A stretch of 64,000 nt of DNA from Bacteroidales bacterium (GTDB lineage: Bacteria; Bacteroidota; Bacteroidia; Bacteroidales; F082). The stretch covers positions 1 to 64,000 of the forward strand of contig JAQVLA010000019.1 of NCBI GenBank assembly GCA_028704385.1, given 5' to 3'. Numbering within the stretch: the first letter of the stretch is position 1; each line of letters starts with the position of its first letter. This document shows, piece after piece, positions 18,288 to 26,621 of this stretch. Below the pieces are notes generated by a model, which had not been told where the DNA came from, searched no databases, and saw only the letters and a program-made list of their open reading frames with translations. The translations under genes were made by a program, and so were the position numbers.

Positions 18288-19204
18288 CCGGCATCCAAGA
18301 TAATTTTTACGTAGGTCAGCAAAGCTTGCAAATCATCCTTCTTAAACCACTTATATTCATTGTTTTTCCTGAACCAGGTAAGCTGTCTTTTTGCATATTG
18401 ACGTGTGTTGGTCTTGATTTGCTCCAGGGCTTCGTTTAAGGTTGTTTTTCCTTCGAAATACTCAAAAAGTTCTTTGTAACCAACTGTATTTAAAGCATTA
18501 AGATTTTTATTAGGATATAGTTTTCTGGCTTCTTCCACCAAACCATTATTCACCATGGATTCAACGCGAAGGTTGATCCTGTTGTGAAGTAGCTGACGTT
18601 CCGTTTCTATCGCTGTTCGGATGATTTCGAAAGAACGCGGAAATGGTTTTTGTTTGCGATAAAAACTAAAGGTTTGTCCGGTTTGCCAGATCACTTCCAA
18701 GGCGCGTTGTAACCTGCGCGGATTGTTTTTATCCACTTGAGCATAATATTCAGGATCCTTTGTTTTGACCTCATCTTGCAGTGCAGTCAATCCCTTATCT
18801 TTTAAAAAATTTTGCACACTTGCCCTTATTTCAGGGCTTGTCTCGGGAATATTATCCAAACCTTTGCAAACAGCATCCAGATAAAGTCCGGTACCCCCCG
18901 ATAAAACGACATGATCGTATTTTGCAAATAATTCGTCCAGTAATAATAATACCTCCTGTTCATATCGTGCCACATCATAGTTTTGTTTTATTGAAACATG
19001 CTGAATCATATGATGTTTTACCGCAGTAAGTTCTTCTGAAGAAGGCACTGCGGTTCCAATTGTCATTTCTTTGTATATCTGCCTGCTATCTGCAGATATG
19101 ATCTCGGTACCAAGAGCTTTTGCAAGTTTGATTGCAGTTTCAGTTTTTCCGGAAGCGGTTGGTCCGGCGAGCACTATAAGATATTTCTTTTTGTCAGGAT
19201 TCAC
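18284..19204 (-). CDS. miaA: tRNA dimethylallyltransferase
   Basis: Adds the dimethylallyl group to A37 of tRNAs reading UNN codons. P-loop GPTASGKT, SADSRQIY, SGGTGLY and the C-terminal RQYAKRQLTWFR segment are all present. I place the start at a GTG at 19204 (306 residues, normal length), overlapping the cca stop by 11 bp. The frame stays open to 19297, which would add 31 residues inside cca that are unlike the family. It appears co-transcribed with cca, also a tRNA maturation gene. Confidence 0.92.
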   Translation of the reverse strand: MNPDKKKYLIVLAGPTASGKTETAIKLAKALGTEIISADSRQIYKEMTIGTAVPSSEELTAVKHHMIQHVSIKQNYDVARYEQEVLLLLDELFAKYDHVVLSGGTGLYLDAVCKGLDNIPETSPEIRASVQNFLKDKGLTALQDEVKTKDPEYYAQVDKNNPRRLQRALEVIWQTGQTFSFYRKQKPFPRSFEIIRTAIETERQLLHNRINLRVESMVNNGLVEEARKLYPNKNLNALNTVGYKELFEYFEGKTTLNEALEQIKTNTRQYAKRQLTWFRKNNEYKWFKKDDLQALLTYVKIILDAG

Positions 19205-20681
19205 AATTTGATTTATTTTCTGAAGGAAGTGGTACGACTTCACTTTTCTGTGGGTTATCCACCTCACGCAATACCTCAAGCCCTGATTTTTCGGCAATAG
19301 TTTTCATGAAGGCATAGGCTTCTTCATAATTGTTTCCTATCAATCCATCCAGCACTGCTTCGCGGATAGCCAGCTTTATGATGCCCACTTCTCTGCCTGG
19401 CTTCAACCCAAAAACATCCATAATGATCTGGCCGTTAACGGGTGGTTGCCAGTTGCGGATCTTGTCCTTGGCTTCAATCTCCTGCAGTTTCCGCCTGACG
19501 AGTTGGAAATTCTCGCGATACTTCTTCACTTTGTACTCATTTTTTGAGGTGATATCGGCATCACACAACAACATCAACGCGTCAATATCATCTCCGGCAT
19601 CAAAAAGTAATCTTCTTACAGCTGAGTCGGTTACAATTTCCTGAGCCAAAACAATTGGACGGAGATGAAGCAAAACCATTTTCTGAACAAATTTCATTTT
19701 TTCACCCAGTGGAAGCTTCAATTGCTTGAAAATTCCCGGTACCATTTTGGCACCCCGAAACTCATGACCATGAAAAGTCCAGCCTTGCTTTGTTTCAAAG
19801 CGTTTTGTAGCAGGCTTGGCAATATCATGTAATAAGGCAGCCCATCGCAGCCAAAGATCATCTGATTTGTGTGCCAGATTATCAAGCACCTCCAGCGTAT
19901 GATAGAAATTATCCTTGTGTCCCTTTCCGTTCACAACTTCAACACCCTGAAGATTAGCCAACTGTGGGAAAAATACTTGAAGTAATCCACTGTCAAAGAG
20001 CAGTTTAAAACCTACAGATGGCTTTTTTGAAAGCATGATTTTATTCAACTCATCTGTAATCCGTTCGGGCGAAACTATTTTAAGCCGGTTCTTATTCCTT
20101 TTGATCGCTTCAAACGAATCCGGATCTATTATAAAATTCAATTGCGTGGCAAACCTTACTGCTCTCATCATGCGTAAAGGATCATCCGAATAGGTGATAT
20201 CTGCATCCAACGGAGTTCTTAGCAATTGATTTTCAAGATCATGCCGTCCATCAAAAGGATCTGCCAATTCGCCAAAGCTTTTTTTATTCAAACTAACTGC
20301 CAGCGCATTGACCGTAAAATCACGCCGGTTGAGATCATCCGAAAGGGTACCTGGCCTCACCTCGGGTTTTCGACTGTAAAGTTTATACGATTCTTTCCGT
20401 GCTCCAACAAACTCTATTTCAAGGCCTTTGTGTCGGATCATGGCCGTACCAAACTGCCCATAAAATTTCGCTTCCGTATTTTTTCCGATGGCTTTGGCAA
20501 CCGCAGCAGCCAGCTTCAATCCATCACCAACGACCACAATATCAATATCTTTGGAAGGTCGGCCCAATAGTGCATCGCGCACATATCCGCCAACCACAAA
20601 AACCTGCAAATCCAAGGTGTTAGCAACCTCGCTGATAATCCCGAATACGGGTAACGAAATCTTTTGTAGAATAATCGTCAT
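19194..20681 (-). CDS. cca: CCA tRNA nucleotidyltransferase with HD domain
   Basis: Adds or repairs the 3' CCA of tRNAs. The 495-residue product has the class II head with GGYVRDALLGRPSKDIDIVV (about 31-50; the two Asp bind metal), the RRDFTVNALAV motif, the ERITDEL neck helix and a C-terminal HD domain (LLHDIAKPATKRF). The form with an HD domain is usual in Bacteroidota. miaA follows with a short overlap. Confidence 0.93.
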   Translation of the reverse strand: MTIILQKISLPVFGIISEVANTLDLQVFVVGGYVRDALLGRPSKDIDIVVVGDGLKLAAAVAKAIGKNTEAKFYGQFGTAMIRHKGLEIEFVGARKESYKLYSRKPEVRPGTLSDDLNRRDFTVNALAVSLNKKSFGELADPFDGRHDLENQLLRTPLDADITYSDDPLRMMRAVRFATQLNFIIDPDSFEAIKRNKNRLKIVSPERITDELNKIMLSKKPSVGFKLLFDSGLLQVFFPQLANLQGVEVVNGKGHKDNFYHTLEVLDNLAHKSDDLWLRWAALLHDIAKPATKRFETKQGWTFHGHEFRGAKMVPGIFKQLKLPLGEKMKFVQKMVLLHLRPIVLAQEIVTDSAVRRLLFDAGDDIDALMLLCDADITSKNEYKVKKYRENFQLVRRKLQEIEAKDKIRNWQPPVNGQIIMDVFGLKPGREVGIIKLAIREAVLDGLIGNNYEEAYAFMKTIAEKSGLEVLREVDNPQKSEVVPLPSENKSNCES

Positions 20682-20959
20682 TTCGGTTGCAAATTTAAGT
20701 ATATATGCAGACCAATTGTCATCTGGAGTTCAATATAGACTCACTTTTGTAAATCAGGTGAAACTAAAAAGTGAAGCCTTTGACAGTTGAATTTGCTCCA
20801 AATGCTATTTATACTTTAGACCGCTTCTAAATTAAGTGAGTAGCCGGTAATCTTGCGTTAAAACTTCTAATTTTGCATAACCTAAAACGATTGCAAATTT
20901 CATTATCACAATAAAATCTGGATGATCTTTCAGAAAATAATTCAAAAAACTATATAAGT
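20682..20959. promoter_or_regulatory. Intergenic region with a likely promoter for the aminomutase operon
   Basis: The 278-bp gap between divergent cca and the aminomutase gene holds a plus-strand -7 match TAATTTTG at 20868-20875. No TTG occurs at the right distance upstream, so the promoter is tentative. The transcript would have a leader of about 80 bases; I see no clear riboswitch in it. Confidence 0.4.
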
Positions 20960-22561
20960 ATGTCAATTTCAACAACAACTGTTTCATCCGAAACTTCAAA
21001 AAGAAAAAATTACATTAATATTACTGACCAGGATATTGAACATATCATGGATCGCTACCATTATAACGATGAAACCCAGCATAACATACTGAATGAAAAT
21101 CTGTTACCTTCAGGTCTTCTTTCACGTCTGCATAATAGTTATCCACAGCATTCCGGTATTATGGAATCCACTGATTTTATGTTTACCGGAAAGGAACGCT
21201 ATTCAGGTCTGAATGGATTTCGTGAAATTGTCTCCGTCCTGAATAAGAACGGCATCGACATCGGTTATATCGAACAGCGTGAACTCTTCATTAATGTGTA
21301 TCGTTTTTTAGCAACAAAGCACGTACTTAATAAAATCAATTGGAAAAATTTTGCCAAAGACTCCTTGTTTCAGTTAGTGTTTCCACAACCCGGCATGATA
21401 AATCCTGAGCTTTTTGAAGCTTATCAAAAAGCTGAAAATGAGGAAGCTAAAGATAAACTTATCAAGGATTACATCAAGAAAACCAATCCGCATGATGGCA
21501 AACAATTACTCAACAAACCATGGTACGAGCATGATGAAGGCGAATTGGAGATTTTAAAAGGAAGTCAGCATAAATATCCACAGGTACAGCTCATTTTTGA
21601 TGCCAGCACACAAAACTGTTTCTCATTTTGCACCTATTGTTTCCGTCATGCACAGGTTAGAGGTGATGAGGATATGTTTGTGCAAAAGGATATCAATCAG
21701 GTGATTGAATATTTAAAAAAACACAAGGAGGTAACCGATGTACTTATTACCGGAGGTGATGCCGGATACATCACTTACAACAGATTAGAGGCTTACACAC
21801 TTCCAATCATCGAAGATCCGGAACTGATGCACATCAAAACTTTGCGCATGGGAACACGCGTACTCACTTATCAACCGGAAATGATCCTTAGCAGCAATTA
21901 TGACAAATACCTGAAGCTATTTAGAAAACTCAACGACAATGGCCTTCAGGTGCTGTTAATGTCTCATTTCTCAACGCCACGAGAGGTATTGAATCCATCA
22001 ACCATAGCAGCTATTCGCCGGCTGAAGAATCATGGTGTTGCCATCAAAAGCCAGAGTCCGGTAATGCATCATATCAGCTTATTCTCAGACGAAAACGGCA
22101 AGATCGACATTGACAAATCAGCACAAAACTGGATTGATCTGGGCAATGTTCTTGCTACACTTTCGGTTGGTTTCCATTCGATGTATTGTGCCCGTCCTAC
22201 CGGGGAGCATCACTATTTTACCGTTCCTTTAACAATTATAAATCAAGTATTTAGCAAGGTATATAGGTCGCTGCCCTCCATCGCTCGTCCAAGCCGCTAT
22301 ATCACCATGACTTCCTCAGCCGGAAAGATTTCAATGCTGGGTGAGGTAATGGTTAATGGCGAAAAAGCTTTTGCACTTAAGTTCAACGAAAGCCGTAATA
22401 TGGAATGGATGGATAAAGTATTTCTGGCAAAATACGATGAGCACGAAAACACCATTGCCAATCTCAAACCGCTTTATGGCGATAAGCATTTCTACGAAGA
22501 TGAGTTGGATAAGATAGAACTGGCACTTGATGCTACTTTACGCCGCAAGATGGAAGCCTAA
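20960..22561 (+). CDS. KamA-family radical SAM/PLP 2,3-aminomutase, probably not lysine-specific
   Basis: The 533-residue protein is a lysine 2,3-aminomutase relative that should move an alpha-amino group to the beta carbon. It has the radical SAM motif CX3CX2C (C220, C224, C227), GGD at 265-267, and the PLP lysine at K456 in SSAGK. Aligned by eye to classical lysine 2,3-aminomutase (Clostridium numbering), Arg134, which binds the substrate carboxylate, is kept as R229. Asp293 and Asp330, which bind the lysine epsilon-ammonium, fall at A411 and T449. An N-terminal extension of about 95 residues precedes the core. It is the first gene of a run of five, so substrate, product fate and regulation are probably shared with the next four genes. 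Confidence 0.85.
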   Translation: MSISTTTVSSETSKRKNYINITDQDIEHIMDRYHYNDETQHNILNENLLPSGLLSRLHNSYPQHSGIMESTDFMFTGKERYSGLNGFREIVSVLNKNGIDIGYIEQRELFINVYRFLATKHVLNKINWKNFAKDSLFQLVFPQPGMINPELFEAYQKAENEEAKDKLIKDYIKKTNPHDGKQLLNKPWYEHDEGELEILKGSQHKYPQVQLIFDASTQNCFSFCTYCFRHAQVRGDEDMFVQKDINQVIEYLKKHKEVTDVLITGGDAGYITYNRLEAYTLPIIEDPELMHIKTLRMGTRVLTYQPEMILSSNYDKYLKLFRKLNDNGLQVLLMSHFSTPREVLNPSTIAAIRRLKNHGVAIKSQSPVMHHISLFSDENGKIDIDKSAQNWIDLGNVLATLSVGFHSMYCARPTGEHHYFTVPLTIINQVFSKVYRSLPSIARPSRYITMTSSAGKISMLGEVMVNGEKAFALKFNESRNMEWMDKVFLAKYDEHENTIANLKPLYGDKHFYEDELDKIELALDATLRRKMEA

Positions 22562-22587
22562 TTTAATTCATTATAAATCATAGCATT

Positions 22588-23301
22588 ATGATTAATAAAA
22601 TAGTAAACAGCGTTGAAGAAGCCGTTCAGGATATCTTTGACGGTGCTACGATAATGATCAGCGGTTTTGGTGAGGCCGGCAGCCCGATCGAATTGATCCA
22701 CGCGCTCATTGATCAGGGAGCAAAAGAACTTACTATCGTTAGCAATAATACCGGAAGTGGCGAAGTTGGCCTGGCAGCACTAATTGCCCATAAGCGTGTT
22801 AAGAAAATGATATGTTCATTTCCGCGTACTGCTAATTCTACTGTATTTCCGGAACTTTATAAAAAAGGTGAGATTGAACTGGAACTGGTCCCTCAGGGAA
22901 CTTTGGCTGAACGTATCCGGGCAGGCGGCGCAGGTATTCCGGCTTTTTACACGCCCACATCTGTTGGCACACCACTTGCCGAAGGAAAAGAATCACGTGA
23001 ATTTGAGAACGTTACCTATGTATTGGAAAATGCAATAAAAGCGGATTTTGCCTTGGTGAAAGCATTAAAAGCCGACCGGTATGGGAATCTCCTCTATAAC
23101 AAAACTGCCCGAAATTTTGGCCCTATCATGTGCACGGCTGCCAAAACTACAATCGTTCAAGCTGAACAGATTGTTGAGTTAGGCGGCATCGATCCGGAAT
23201 GTGTCGTAACACCGGGAATTTTTGTTAAAAGGGTGATAAACATTACAAATCCGGCTCAGGAATCAAAACTCGTAGCAGAGAACAGGAGGTATCCATGGTA
23301 A
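22588..23301 (+). CDS. 3-oxoacid CoA-transferase subunit A
   Basis: The 237-residue alpha subunit of a class I CoA-transferase, with the N-terminal ISGFGEAGSP loop and SNNTGSGEVGLAAL. It resembles the alpha subunit of 3-oxoadipate:succinyl-CoA transferase (PcaI) over much of its length, for example in the CSFPR, VPQGTLAERI, NFGPIM and ITNPA-preceding TPGIFVKRV regions. Acetoacetate/butyrate CoA-transferase alpha subunits are close relatives and cannot be excluded. It starts 26 bp after the aminomutase and overlaps the beta-subunit gene by 7 bp. Confidence 0.88.
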   Translation: MINKIVNSVEEAVQDIFDGATIMISGFGEAGSPIELIHALIDQGAKELTIVSNNTGSGEVGLAALIAHKRVKKMICSFPRTANSTVFPELYKKGEIELELVPQGTLAERIRAGGAGIPAFYTPTSVGTPLAEGKESREFENVTYVLENAIKADFALVKALKADRYGNLLYNKTARNFGPIMCTAAKTTIVQAEQIVELGGIDPECVVTPGIFVKRVINITNPAQESKLVAENRRYPW

Positions 23302-23945
23302 CCGAACCTATTGAAGGATGGAATGTAAACCAGATGGCACAAAAAGTAGCCCGCGACATTCCGGATGGATCGTATGTGAATCTGGGCATCGGCATACCCG
23401 AAAAGGTAGCAGCCTTTGTGCCGGAAGGCCGCGAGTTTATCTATCACACCGAAAATGGTTTGTTGGGGATGGGGCCTGTCCCGGTTGAAGGACAGGAAGA
23501 CCCTGAACTAATCAATGCTGGCAAAAAAGCGATTACTGCTATTCCGGGCGCCTGCTATTTCCATCATGCCGACAGTTTCACCATGATACGTGGCAAACAC
23601 ATAGATGTCTGTGTTTTAGGGGCATTACAAGTTGCCGAAAATGGAGACCTGGCAAACTGGTCAACCGGCGAAGCTGGTGCCATACCTGCTGTTGGTGGTG
23701 CAATGGATTTAGTGGCAGGTGTAAAAACGATATTTGTGATCACAAAACATAACACCAAAACGGGAGAAGCTAAAATTGTAAAGAACTGCAGCTATCCACT
23801 AACAGGCAAAGGAGTTGTTAATCGAATTTACACTGACCTTTCCATTCTTGAAGTAACTGAAAAAGGTTTAAAGGTGATAGAGTTGGCTCCGGGTGTAAGT
23901 TTTGAATATTTACAGTCTGTAACAGAAGCACAAATCTTCCAGTAA
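23295..23945 (+). CDS. 3-oxoacid CoA-transferase subunit B
   Basis: The 216-residue beta subunit carries the nucleophilic glutamate E53 in the HTENG motif, which forms the enzyme-CoA thioester, preceded by NLGIGIPEKVA. GMGPVP and the later GGAMDLVAG are also typical. With subunit A it should activate a beta-keto acid by moving CoA from succinyl-CoA or acetyl-CoA. Its 7-bp overlap with subunit A indicates coupled, balanced synthesis. The next gene starts 31 bp downstream. Confidence 0.9.
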   Translation: MVTEPIEGWNVNQMAQKVARDIPDGSYVNLGIGIPEKVAAFVPEGREFIYHTENGLLGMGPVPVEGQEDPELINAGKKAITAIPGACYFHHADSFTMIRGKHIDVCVLGALQVAENGDLANWSTGEAGAIPAVGGAMDLVAGVKTIFVITKHNTKTGEAKIVKNCSYPLTGKGVVNRIYTDLSILEVTEKGLKVIELAPGVSFEYLQSVTEAQIFQ

Positions 23946-23976
23946 GGAAGTCATAAAAAATTAAACTCAAAAGTTC

Positions 23977-25326
23977 ATGAAAACCTATCCAAAAAGTGAA
24001 GCTCTCTACCAAAGAGCCGTTGATCTGATTCCCGGCGGAGTGAGCAGAAATACTGTATTTCATAAGCCGCATCCGCATTATGTGGCTTCAGCCAAAGGTT
24101 GTTATGTTAAAGATGTAGATGGTGCTGAGCGCATCGACTTCGCAAATAATATGGCATCACTGATACATGGCCATGCTCATCCGGCCATTGTGGAAGCTGT
24201 AACTGAACAGCTACATAAGGGATCAGCCTATACACTGGCTACCGAAGCTGAGGTGAGGTTAGCAGAGCTACTCCACAACAGGGCTCCGGGTTTTGAGAAA
24301 GTACGGTTTATGAACAGTGGTACCGAAGCCGTAATGGCTATGATCAAGGCTTCCAGGGCATTTACAGGAAAACCAAAAATTGCCAAAGCTGAAGGGGCCT
24401 ATCATGGCACATATGATTATGCAGAAGTTAGCCAAACTGCAAACCCGTTCAATTGGGGTGATATCAGCAGTCCGAACAGCGTACCTCTTGCAGAGGGCAC
24501 ACCACAATCGGTGCTTGACGATGTGATCATTTTTCCCTTTAATGACATCGATCGTACACTGGCCATACTGGATAATCACGCAGATGAAATTGCCTGTGTG
24601 ATCATTGACCCTGTACCTCATCGGGTTGGATTACTCGAAGGTAAGCATGAGTTTATCGAAGCCATCTACGCCTGGACGCGCAGAAATAATGCCCTCATGG
24701 TGTTTGACGAGGTTGTTACATTTCGTGTGAGTTATGGCGGAACTCAGGAAAAATACAAAGTAAAACCCGATCTTACAGCCCTTGGAAAAATAATTGGTGG
24801 TGGTTTTCCTGTAGGTGCTTTGGCTGGCAGAGCCGACATCATGGAAGTGCTTGATCCACGTCAGCCAAAACTTAAGTTTCCGCACTCAGGTACATTTTCG
24901 GCTAACCCAATCACCATGACTGCTGGTCGTGTTGCTTTGGAACTCTTTGATCAGCAAGCTGTTGACGATCTTAATGCCCTTACAAAAAAAGCAATAATTC
25001 AGATTGAAAATGTGATACGGCTTGCAGAGGTACCTATCTCTATTACAGGTGCCGGCTCCATGTTCAGATTACATTTCAGACAGGTTCCACCACAGACCTA
25101 CAGAGAGGCTTATCAACGGCCAGCGGTGTATGCTGTAATAAACAAATTGCTGGATTATCTTTTTTACACAGAAAACCTGATCATGATCAACACCTGTGCC
25201 TGTATGTTTTCAACAGCACTAACACAAAAAGAAGTTGACAGATTGTCGCAGGCCCTGCTCAATGGATTCCGGTACATCAAACCCGATTTGGAAGAACTTT
25301 ACACGCAAAATGTAAGTTTTCCATGA
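23977..25326 (+). CDS. Class III PLP aminotransferase, GSA-aminomutase-like, possibly a beta-amino acid aminotransferase
   Basis: The 449-residue protein has the fold-type I PLP core: NSGTEA (113-118), YHG (142-144), FDEV with D244, and the PLP lysine K271 in TALGKIIGGGFPVGA. It would normally be labelled glutamate-1-semialdehyde aminomutase. The N-terminal PGGVSRNTVF (R24) and the HSGTFSANPITMTAG segment instead recall the beta-phenylalanine aminotransferase subgroup, where an Arg in the equivalent N-terminal loop binds the carboxylate. Because it sits between a CoA-transferase and a thiolase, I infer deamination of a beta-amino acid rather than haem synthesis. Confidence 0.8.
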   Translation: MKTYPKSEALYQRAVDLIPGGVSRNTVFHKPHPHYVASAKGCYVKDVDGAERIDFANNMASLIHGHAHPAIVEAVTEQLHKGSAYTLATEAEVRLAELLHNRAPGFEKVRFMNSGTEAVMAMIKASRAFTGKPKIAKAEGAYHGTYDYAEVSQTANPFNWGDISSPNSVPLAEGTPQSVLDDVIIFPFNDIDRTLAILDNHADEIACVIIDPVPHRVGLLEGKHEFIEAIYAWTRRNNALMVFDEVVTFRVSYGGTQEKYKVKPDLTALGKIIGGGFPVGALAGRADIMEVLDPRQPKLKFPHSGTFSANPITMTAGRVALELFDQQAVDDLNALTKKAIIQIENVIRLAEVPISITGAGSMFRLHFRQVPPQTYREAYQRPAVYAVINKLLDYLFYTENLIMINTCACMFSTALTQKEVDRLSQALLNGFRYIKPDLEELYTQNVSFP

Positions 25327-25352
25327 TATAAACCGAAAAAAACCAAAGAATC

Positions 25353-26558
25353 ATGACTAAAGAAGTCTTCATTTGCGATGCCATTCGCACTCCCGTCGGA
25401 AAATATGCAGGAGCCTTGTCAGCTGTTCGTCCGGATGATCTTGCAGCCATTACGCTTAAAGCTCTGCTGCAACGCAACCCAAAGCTCGATCCTGAAGCCA
25501 TTGATGACGTGATGCTTGGATGTGCGAACCAGGCTGGAGAAGATAATCGCAATGTTGCCCGTATGGCTTTACTGGTAGCCGGCTTGCCTGCCTCTGTCCC
25601 GGGAATGACAATAAATCGTTTATGTGGTTCAGGAATGGATGCAGTTGGTACGGCTGCCAGAGCTATCAAATCGGGTGAGGCAGAGTTGATTCTGGCAGGA
25701 GGTGTTGAGAGCATGTCGCGTGCACCTTTTGTGATGGGAAAATCAGAAACAGCTTTCGGAAGGGCTCCCGAGCTTTTTGACACCACGCTGGGCTGGCGCT
25801 TCATCAATCCGGTGCTGGATAAGATCTATGGAACTGATTCCATGATGCAAACTGCTGAAAATATTGCAGATATGATGCAAATCAGCAGAGAAGACCAGGA
25901 TCTGTTTGCATTCAGAAGTCAGCAAAAAGCCAATTTTGCTCAGGAAAAAAAGCTGTTTGATGATGAAATAACAGAAGTCTTGATTCCGCAACGCAAAGGA
26001 GAAGCTGTCAGAGTAATACAAGACGAACATCCCAGACTAACAAGCCTTGACAAACTGGCCGGCCTTAAAGTGCTCACCCGCAAAGAGGGTACCATCACAG
26101 CAGGCAATGCCTCTGGCATTAATGATGGTGCTGCAGCACTGGTCATTGCTTCGGCTGAGGCTGTAAAAAAATATGACCTGAAGCCCATTGCCAGAATAAT
26201 GGGCATGTCAGCAGCAGGTGTACCACCCCGTATTATGGGAATGGGCCCTGTGCCGGCAACGCAAAAGTTGTTGAAACAACTTGGCCTGTCACTTCAGAAC
26301 ATTGATCTGATTGAGCTCAACGAAGCCTTTGCTGCTCAATCACTTGGGTGTATTCGTGAACTTGGTCTTGCTGATGATGATCCACGCATTAACCCATTTG
26401 GCGGAGCCATTGCATTAGGCCATCCGCTTGGCATGAGTGGTGCCAGGCTGATAACTACTGCGGTGTACCAATTAAAAAGGAACAAGCTAAACAAAGCCCT
26501 TTGCACCATGTGTATTGGTGTTGGCCAGGGAATTGCAACTGTGATTGAATCAGTTTGA
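25353..26558 (+). CDS. Thiolase, 3-oxoadipyl-CoA thiolase/acetyl-CoA acetyltransferase-like
   Basis: The 401-residue thiolase has catalytic C91 (NRLCGSG), H357 (ALGHPLG) and C387 (CTMCIGVGQG). Its N-terminal half, including CANQAGEDNRNVARMALL and FDTTLGWRFINP, looks more like 3-oxoadipyl-CoA thiolase (PcaF/PaaJ) than like degradative acetoacetyl-CoA thiolases. It would split a beta-ketoacyl-CoA into acetyl-CoA and a shortened acyl-CoA. It is the last gene of the five-gene run. Exact chain length specificity cannot be read from sequence. Confidence 0.9.
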   Translation: MTKEVFICDAIRTPVGKYAGALSAVRPDDLAAITLKALLQRNPKLDPEAIDDVMLGCANQAGEDNRNVARMALLVAGLPASVPGMTINRLCGSGMDAVGTAARAIKSGEAELILAGGVESMSRAPFVMGKSETAFGRAPELFDTTLGWRFINPVLDKIYGTDSMMQTAENIADMMQISREDQDLFAFRSQQKANFAQEKKLFDDEITEVLIPQRKGEAVRVIQDEHPRLTSLDKLAGLKVLTRKEGTITAGNASGINDGAAALVIASAEAVKKYDLKPIARIMGMSAAGVPPRIMGMGPVPATQKLLKQLGLSLQNIDLIELNEAFAAQSLGCIRELGLADDDPRINPFGGAIALGHPLGMSGARLITTAVYQLKRNKLNKALCTMCIGVGQGIATVIESV

Positions 26559-26592
26559 TAAACAATTGTTTGTTTGTTTTAATTTTTCAATT

Positions 26593-26618
26593 ATTTTCGT
26601 TGGCAAATCAACGAAAAT
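26593..26618. promoter_or_regulatory. Perfect 10-bp inverted repeat just before the carbonic anhydrase start
   Basis: ATTTTCGTTG (26593-26602) and CAACGAAAAT (26609-26618) enclose GCAAAT. The start codon is at 26622. It could be an operator, or a hairpin over the ribosome entry site. No T run follows, so a terminator is less likely. Confidence 0.5.
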
Positions 26619-26621
26619 ACT

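Noticed and set aside
20960..22561. Straightforward lysine 2,3-aminomutase of lysine fermentation
   Set aside because: Both side-chain-binding aspartates are replaced and the other lysine fermentation genes are not present nearby.
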